A stretch of 10,927 nucleotides of DNA from an uncultured Mailhella sp. (GTDB lineage: Bacteria; Desulfobacterota; Desulfovibrionia; Desulfovibrionales; Desulfovibrionaceae): the NCBI GenBank assembly GCA_910579055.1, contig CAJTSU010000001.1:76322-87248 (forward strand). Reading direction: 5' to 3'. Shown in pieces: positions 6,763-10,927 of the stretch (its first letter is position 1; every line of letters starts with the position of its first letter). A program made the translations under genes and the position numbers. A model generated the notes under the pieces. It had not been told where the DNA came from. It searched no databases and was given only the letters and a program-made list of their open reading frames with translations.

Positions 6763-8226
6763 ATGGCTGAAATCTCCCCGGCCCGCACGGCAGCGTTCCG
6801 TATTCTGAGCCGTCTGCACGAAAAACCGGATGATCAGACGCCGCTGCCCGCCCTGCTGGAAGAGTCCGGAAAGACGCTGTCCTTACGCGACGCGGCTCTT
6901 GCGGCAGAAATCATCTACGGCGTATTGCGCAAGGAGGCGCGTCTTTTCGCCGCCCTGCGCCCCTTTCTTGCACGCCCGGAAGGGCTGCCGCTCCGCCTGC
7001 GGCTTATTCTGGCCATGGCGGCCTTTGAACTGGCGGAGCTGCACGGCATCCCCGCCCGCGCCACGCTGGATCAGGCCGTGGAACTTGCCCGCAAAACATT
7101 CGGCAGGGGGCTGTCCGGGCTGGTCAACGCGGTACTGCGCAATGCCTGCCGCGCGGGAGCCTTTGTCCCGTCACAAAACGCTCTGGCGAAATCCGGCAGG
7201 CGCAATGCGGATCAGGACGCGGATATCGCCCTCTCAGGTTCTCTTCCGCTCTGGCTGGCAAGGCTCTGGCGGGAACAGTACGGAGGGGAAACAGCACAGC
7301 GCCTTGCCCTGCTCTCCACACTGCGCCCACGCCCCGCTCTGCGTCTCAACGCAACCCGGGACAAAAAGAGTCTGAGCGAACTGCGTACGAGCCTCACAGA
7401 CGCGGGGGCAAAATTCTTCAGTGCTGAGGGCTGTTTTCTGCCTCTGGTGAACGCTTCCCCGATGAAAGACCCTCATGCGCCCGCGGAAGCGCTGGAACAA
7501 GCGGAACCGCCCAGAAGCAAAGATTTGATGCTGTTTGTGACTGAGGCGATCAGCAGAGGCCTTGCTTCACGTCAGGGCTTTGCCTCACAGCGGCTGGCCG
7601 TGAGCGCGGCGGAAAAAATGCGGATGATGAGCGGCCCGTTCTGGGACGCCTGCTGCGGCCGGGGAGGAAAAAGCTGTGCCCTGCGCGAACGCGGCATTGC
7701 CCCCCTGCTGTGTTCCGATCCCTCGGAACGGCGGCTTGCCTTCCTGCGCGCCGATGCGGAACGCCTTGGGCTGGACAGGCTCGAAATCATCACAGGAGAG
7801 GCACAAACCATTGCCTCCGCATATCCGCAGGCATTCAGCGGCATCCTGCTGGACGCGCCATGCAGCGGCACGGGCACGCTGGCGCGCAACCCCGAACTGC
7901 GCCTGCGCCTGAGCCCACAAAAACTGGACGCGGCCGCAAGGCTTCAAAGGGAACTGCTACGCGCGGCATGGACGGCGCTCCGGCCGGGCGGGCTGCTGGT
8001 GTATGCCACCTGCGCCGTGAACCGGACCGAAAACGAAGAGCAGATCGCCGCGTTTCTCGCGCGTACCAGCGATGCCCGGCTGGAAGAGCAGGAACTCGTT
8101 CTGCCCGTAGCGCCCGAGGAAGAAGGGCAGGATATCCTTTACCATGCTTTTGTGCGCAAAGACGACATGCCACCGTTCGCTTGCGATATAAGCTCTGGTG
8201 GAGGAGAACCGCTGCAAGGCGGATAA
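6763..8226 (+). CDS. rsmB: 16S rRNA (cytosine-967-C5)-methyltransferase RsmB
   Basis: Methylates C967 of 16S rRNA using S-adenosylmethionine. The 487 residues comprise an N-terminal NusB-like RNA-binding domain (about 1-145, including ATLDQAVELARKTFGRGLSG and NAVLRN) and a C-terminal RsmB/NOP2-type methyltransferase domain. Motif IV is LLDAPCSGTGT with C367, and motif VI is LVYATCAVN with the likely nucleophile C417. The cofactor motif at 293-304 reads FWDACCGRGGKS, where most relatives have a form like DxCAAPGGKT, so it is diverged but keeps the Asp and GGK. The ATG at 6763 lies 13 bases after fmt's stop with only a weak purine-rich upstream sequence (AGGACGGG), consistent with co-translation from the fmt message. 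A fmt-rsmB pairing is common in bacteria. The protein is longer than the 429-residue E. coli enzyme, mostly through extra residues before the methyltransferase domain. Confidence 0.92.
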   Translation: MAEISPARTAAFRILSRLHEKPDDQTPLPALLEESGKTLSLRDAALAAEIIYGVLRKEARLFAALRPFLARPEGLPLRLRLILAMAAFELAELHGIPARATLDQAVELARKTFGRGLSGLVNAVLRNACRAGAFVPSQNALAKSGRRNADQDADIALSGSLPLWLARLWREQYGGETAQRLALLSTLRPRPALRLNATRDKKSLSELRTSLTDAGAKFFSAEGCFLPLVNASPMKDPHAPAEALEQAEPPRSKDLMLFVTEAISRGLASRQGFASQRLAVSAAEKMRMMSGPFWDACCGRGGKSCALRERGIAPLLCSDPSERRLAFLRADAERLGLDRLEIITGEAQTIASAYPQAFSGILLDAPCSGTGTLARNPELRLRLSPQKLDAAARLQRELLRAAWTALRPGGLLVYATCAVNRTENEEQIAAFLARTSDARLEEQELVLPVAPEEEGQDILYHAFVRKDDMPPFACDISSGGGEPLQGG

Positions 8227-8269
8227 GGTCTGGCAGACAGAGATTTCCAGCCGAAAACCGTGCTCAACG

Positions 8270-8285
8270 TGTTTCACGTGAAATA
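8270..8285. promoter_or_regulatory. parS: parS centromere site for ParB
   Basis: The 16 bases TGTTTCACGTGAAATA match the widely conserved bacterial parS consensus (TGTTTCACGTGAAACA) at 15 of 16 positions; only position 15 differs. It is intergenic, 43 bases after the rsmB stop, and 1.4 kb from the end of parB in the same window. ParB binds such sites, loads CTP and slides onto neighbouring DNA. The palindrome could also fold in RNA, but no T-run follows. Confidence 0.85.
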
Positions 8286-8290
8286 TTCTG

Positions 8291-8684
8291 GCTCTGTCAT
8301 AGAACCGTGCTGATAGCGTTGCGCGGAGCGTTTGGTTTTGCTGCGGCACGGGCGGCAGCATGCCTCCACGTCCGGCTCGCTTGCGCCGAGTGAAGCAGCG
8401 CTTCCTTCGGCTCCGCTCCGCGAAACATTGATCCCGCTCCCGCTCAATGACGCTCGATCGGCCCTGTCGATACTTGCTCTCGCTTGCGTTGTGCATGGAA
8501 AACGCCGCGCTCGCACTCCGTGCCTCCCTCCATGCCACATGACCATGCGGGGGCGTCGCGTTTGCTCTCGATTTCCTTAAGCCTCGAAAACTCGGCTCAC
8601 GGGAACGCCGCGCGGCCTTCGGATCGGACTCCATCGCTCGCTAACGCTCGCGCCTCCGGCGGTCAAGGACAGCTTCAATACTAT
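8291..8684 (+). repeat. palindrome-rich intergenic element, copy 2 (longer variant)
   Basis: Same orientation and block order as copy 1: block A 8291-8361, block B 8356-8387, block C 8636-8668. Block B follows block A at once, lacking the hairpin array of copy 1. Instead roughly 250 bases of different sequence lie between B and C. That insert has its own hairpins: GAAGC/GCTTC (8392-8404), CATTGA/TCAATG (8426-8449) and GCATGGA/TCCATGC (8493-8535), the last enclosing GCAC-tcc-GTGC. The right end TTCAATACTAT (8674-8684) matches the core of copy 1's right repeat at 10 of 11 positions and runs into rfaE1. Its terminal inverted repeat is less perfect than in copy 1. No transposase or supported coding frame is present. 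Confidence 0.65.
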
Positions 8685-9697
8685 CGCCAGCGATCCATCT
8701 CCGGCGGGAATGCCTCAATCTGAGCCTGAATTTCCGAAACAGACGCCGTGGAAGCTCCAACCTTGCCCACAACCACACCCGCCGCGTAGTTGGCGAATAC
8801 GCACGCCGACAACAGCGGAAAACCGGCAGCAAGGGCAAGCGCCGTGGCAGCGATGACAGTATCTCCCGCGCCGGTGACATCAAAGACCTGGCGCGCCGAT
8901 GTGGCCACATGCCAGACTTCCTCTTCCCGCCCGAACAGGGCCATACCATCCGCGCCAAGGGTGGTCAAAATATGATCTGCATCCAGTTCGCGGCGCAGTG
9001 CCCGCCCCGCCGCGAGAATTTGCTCTTTATCCTCCACAGGCATACGAGACGCTTCGCTTGTCTCCTTGGTATTCGGAGTGAGCAAATACGCTCCGTGGTA
9101 GCAAGATATATTCTGCGGCTTGGGATCAACCAGAATCTTCAGTGTATCCCCTTGCGGAGAGGCTCGACGGATATCCGCCAAAAGTGTGGCGTCAACCATA
9201 CCCTTGCCGTAATCGGACACCACAACCACATCAAATCCCGGAACCAGGCCCGCAAGAGCTTCGCGTATTTCATGTCCGGCCTCTGTGGACACGGCAGAAC
9301 TGTCTTCCTTGTCCAGCCTGATCATCTGCTGATTACGCGCCAGTACCCGGATTTTTATTGTAGTCGGACGCTCTTTGCATCTGACCAGATGAGGCGTTAC
9401 CCCGGCATCACGCAACATGCTGTGCAGACGCTCACCATCCGCATCACAGCCACACAGGGCGATCAGAGACGCTTCTCCGCCCAGGGCCACAATATTGCGC
9501 GCGACGTTGCCCGCTCCGCCGAGAAGGTGACGCTCTTCCTCTATTTTTACCACCGGAACCGGAGCCTCCGGAGAGATACGCTGCGCGTCTCCCACCAGAT
9601 AGGTATCCAGCATGACATCACCGATCACCAAAACGCGCTTGCCAGCCAAAGTATCCAAGCGGTTCAGCAGCTCAGCGGGAGAGCACTGCTTATGCAT
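8681..9697 (-). CDS. rfaE1: D-glycero-beta-D-manno-heptose-7-phosphate kinase (stand-alone)
   Basis: Phosphorylates heptose-7-phosphate at position 1 in the ADP-heptose pathway that supplies the inner LPS core, in the cytoplasm. The 338-residue protein is a PfkB/ribokinase-family kinase. It has an N-terminal VLVIGDVMLDTYLVGDAQRI, the sugar-binding GGAGNVARN (60-68), SDYGKG (161-166), LVDPKP (about 189-194), LTPN (206-209), and the PfkB signature DVTGAGDT (273-280) with catalytic Asp279. There is no C-terminal nucleotidyltransferase domain as in bifunctional HldE, so a separate adenylyltransferase is expected elsewhere. AAGGAG lies 7 bases before ATG 9697. The start overlaps the end of parB by 8 bases, implying coupled translation. 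The TAG stop (8683-8681) lies in the right end of palindrome-rich element copy 2, directly after DRWR. Confidence 0.92.
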   Translation of the reverse strand: MHKQCSPAELLNRLDTLAGKRVLVIGDVMLDTYLVGDAQRISPEAPVPVVKIEEERHLLGGAGNVARNIVALGGEASLIALCGCDADGERLHSMLRDAGVTPHLVRCKERPTTIKIRVLARNQQMIRLDKEDSSAVSTEAGHEIREALAGLVPGFDVVVVSDYGKGMVDATLLADIRRASPQGDTLKILVDPKPQNISCYHGAYLLTPNTKETSEASRMPVEDKEQILAAGRALRRELDADHILTTLGADGMALFGREEEVWHVATSARQVFDVTGAGDTVIAATALALAAGFPLLSACVFANYAAGVVVGKVGASTASVSEIQAQIEAFPPEMDRWR

Positions 9698-10808
9698 GCT
9701 TTTTCTCCTTACGGGAGTTTTTTCCTTCCGTCACAGGCTCAGGGCAGGCAGGAGGATCAAGGTTTTCAATCAACTGGGCAATGACAGGATCAGCGTCATC
9801 AGGCACGAGTTTTCCCCCCTCATTCCCGGCTTCTTCCACATTCAGCGTTTCGGTTTCTTCAGAAGTGGCATGTTCCGCCGCGCTGCCCAAACCAAGCAAA
9901 TCCAGTAAAAATTCAAGTTCTCCCCGGGAAGAATAAGGCAGGGCAATGCGGCCTTTATCTTCCGTACCATTGATGCTGGCTCCCTGCATAACCGTCGAAC
10001 GCAGATTCTTTTGCACATCCTTGAGCCATGCCGTTTTCGGCGGACGCTTTGTCGCTTTTTTGTCCCTTTCGTCCGTCCTTTTCTCTTCCTGGTGCAAAAC
10101 GGCTTCCAGCTCAGGGGGCAGCGTTCCTTTTTTCTTCCAAAAATCAGCGGCAGATTCACATTCTCGCACGGATAAATCAAGTTTCAGCAGTGCTGTCAGC
10201 AAATCGCGTTGAGCACACTCATCACTTATGGCCAGCAATGCTCTGGCATGCCCCGCACTGATTTCTCCCGAACCCAGAGACTGCCTGGCCCTTTCGGAAA
10301 GCTGAAGGAGCCGAAGAGCATTTGCCACGGCTGATCGACTTTTGCCAAGTTTGGAAGCAAGCTCTTCCTGACTCAGGCTGTGGGTTTCCTTGAGCGCAAA
10401 AAGAGCTTCAGCCTCTTCCAACGGATTAAGATTTTCACGCTGAAGATTTTCCACCAGAGCTACCGTCATGGCCTCCGCGTCAGTGTACGCAGTGATAACC
10501 ACAGGAACTTCCGTCAGCCCCGCAAGTTTTGCGGCTCGCCAGCGCCGCTCGCCAGCGACGATTTCATACAGCAGCGGAATGCTGTCGGCTTTGGGGCGAA
10601 CAATGAGCGGTTGTACAACTCCTTGATTACGGATTGAAAGAGAAAGTTCGGAAAGGCTGGTTTCCTCAAAATACTTGCGCGGCTGATGGGCTCCCGGCAC
10701 AAGTTGGGTTAATGCCAGTTTTTTTATATCGCGTTCGGGCTGTTCTGCATCCCGGGTCGAACGAAACAACGAATCCAGCCCCTTCCCCAAACCTCTTTCC
10801 AAAGTCAT
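9690..10808 (-). CDS. parB: chromosome partitioning protein ParB
   Basis: DNA-binding CTPase clamp that loads at parS and spreads, working with ParA (and usually SMC) in origin segregation. The 372-residue protein starts with the ParA-contacting motif LGKGLDSLF (about 7-15). It then has QPRKYFEE (about 42-49), VVQPLIVR, the CTP-binding GERRWR (86-91) and ENLQRENLNP (120-129), and a helix-turn-helix around 144-170 (LSQEELASKLGKSRSAVANA). GHARALL follows at about 186. A charged linker (about 232-256, rich in Lys and Glu) precedes the dimerisation domain (about 258-306, ending LEFLLDLLGL). Beyond it is an unusual tail of about 65 residues, acidic then lysine-rich. GAGGTG lies 7 bases before ATG 10808. 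The stop (9690-9692) overlaps rfaE1. A near-consensus parS lies at 8270-8285. No internal promoter is obvious, so expression probably comes from upstream of the window edge. Confidence 0.95.
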   Translation of the reverse strand: MTLERGLGKGLDSLFRSTRDAEQPERDIKKLALTQLVPGAHQPRKYFEETSLSELSLSIRNQGVVQPLIVRPKADSIPLLYEIVAGERRWRAAKLAGLTEVPVVITAYTDAEAMTVALVENLQRENLNPLEEAEALFALKETHSLSQEELASKLGKSRSAVANALRLLQLSERARQSLGSGEISAGHARALLAISDECAQRDLLTALLKLDLSVRECESAADFWKKKGTLPPELEAVLHQEEKRTDERDKKATKRPPKTAWLKDVQKNLRSTVMQGASINGTEDKGRIALPYSSRGELEFLLDLLGLGSAAEHATSEETETLNVEEAGNEGGKLVPDDADPVIAQLIENLDPPACPEPVTEGKNSRKEKKHA

Positions 10809-10821
10809 ATCATTTCACCTC

Positions 10822-10927
10822 TTAGAGCGTTTTGCGATTGAAAGTATCTGCCAGCCAGGATCCTATGTTCTGGAGCGCAGGTTTCACGCCTGAAGCCGGA
10901 GCTTGCTCTGCTGTCCATGCCTGTACG
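10822..10927 (-). CDS. C-terminal end of an unidentified gene upstream of parB (possibly parA)
   Basis: A minus-strand frame is open from the window edge to TAA at 10824-10822, 13 bases before the parB start codon. The visible 34 residues include APASGVKPALQNIGSWLADT and end TFNRKTL. This does not look like a conserved ParA C-terminus. parA is suggested only by the common parA-parB order and tight spacing. Bases 10902-10867, which encode APASGVKPALQN, belong to a short repeat found also in the fmt leader, so the tail may be repeat-derived or the frame may be spurious. Confidence 0.35.
   Translation of the reverse strand, partial: VQAWTAEQAPASGVKPALQNIGSWLADTFNRKTL
10867..10902 (-). repeat. 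short dispersed repeat, copy b
   Basis: Minus-strand partner of 5616-5651, beginning GCTCCGGCTTCAGGCGTGAA, 30 of 36 identical without gaps. It falls inside the open frame upstream of parB, in the inverse orientation to copy a. Confidence 0.5.

Noticed and set aside
8262..8290. Palindrome after rsmB as an intrinsic terminator
   Set aside because: No T-run follows and the sequence is a 15/16 match to parS, which explains it better.
4919..8684. Complete insertion sequence or CRISPR array
   Set aside because: Neither element encodes a transposase, and there are no regularly spaced identical repeats with unique spacers. The repeats are long, imperfect and only two in number.

Overview
The window reads as a stretch of GC-rich bacterial chromosome from a Gram-negative, most likely a Desulfovibrio-type member of the Desulfovibrionaceae. 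That is an inference from gene content and style: a fused 4TM/12TM TRAP permease with a TAXI binding protein, a stand-alone heptose-7-phosphate kinase (LPS core), a membrane GGDEF protein, and chromosomal parB. It is not proven by any marker gene here. A near-perfect parS site about 1.4 kb from parB suggests the window lies in the ori-proximal segregation region.

Layout. (1) 3-122: tail of an unrecognised plus-strand gene. (2) 282-1676: membrane diguanylate cyclase with an intact GGDEF motif and inhibitory site, closed by a strong bidirectional terminator (1714-1745). (3) 4783-1764, minus strand: a two-gene TRAP transporter operon, fused permease then TAXI-type binding protein. The binding protein carries a single-base frameshift just after its signal peptide. 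Upstream of the operon are a good sigma-70-like promoter and two palindromes. (4) 4784-5747: a 964-base gene-free stretch holding a palindrome-rich element with terminal inverted repeats, an AT-rich island, and a structured fmt leader. (5) 5748-8226: fmt and rsmB in tandem. (6) 8227-8680: a parS site and a second, longer relative of the palindrome-rich element, whose right end supplies the stop codon of rfaE1. (7) 10808-8681, minus strand: parB overlapping rfaE1 by 8 bases. Upstream of parB is the last part of another minus-strand frame that leaves the window.

How the parts work together. Fmt formylates initiator Met-tRNA and RsmB methylates 16S rRNA C967, so that pair serves translation. ParB loads on parS, here present in the same window, for chromosome segregation. 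The TRAP genes form one import system, broken as written in its binding protein. The least ordinary content is between genes. Two related, non-coding, hairpin-dense elements share conserved end and middle blocks but carry different inserts. They flank fmt-rsmB in the same orientation. A second short repeat family is shared by the fmt leader and the reading frame upstream of parB.
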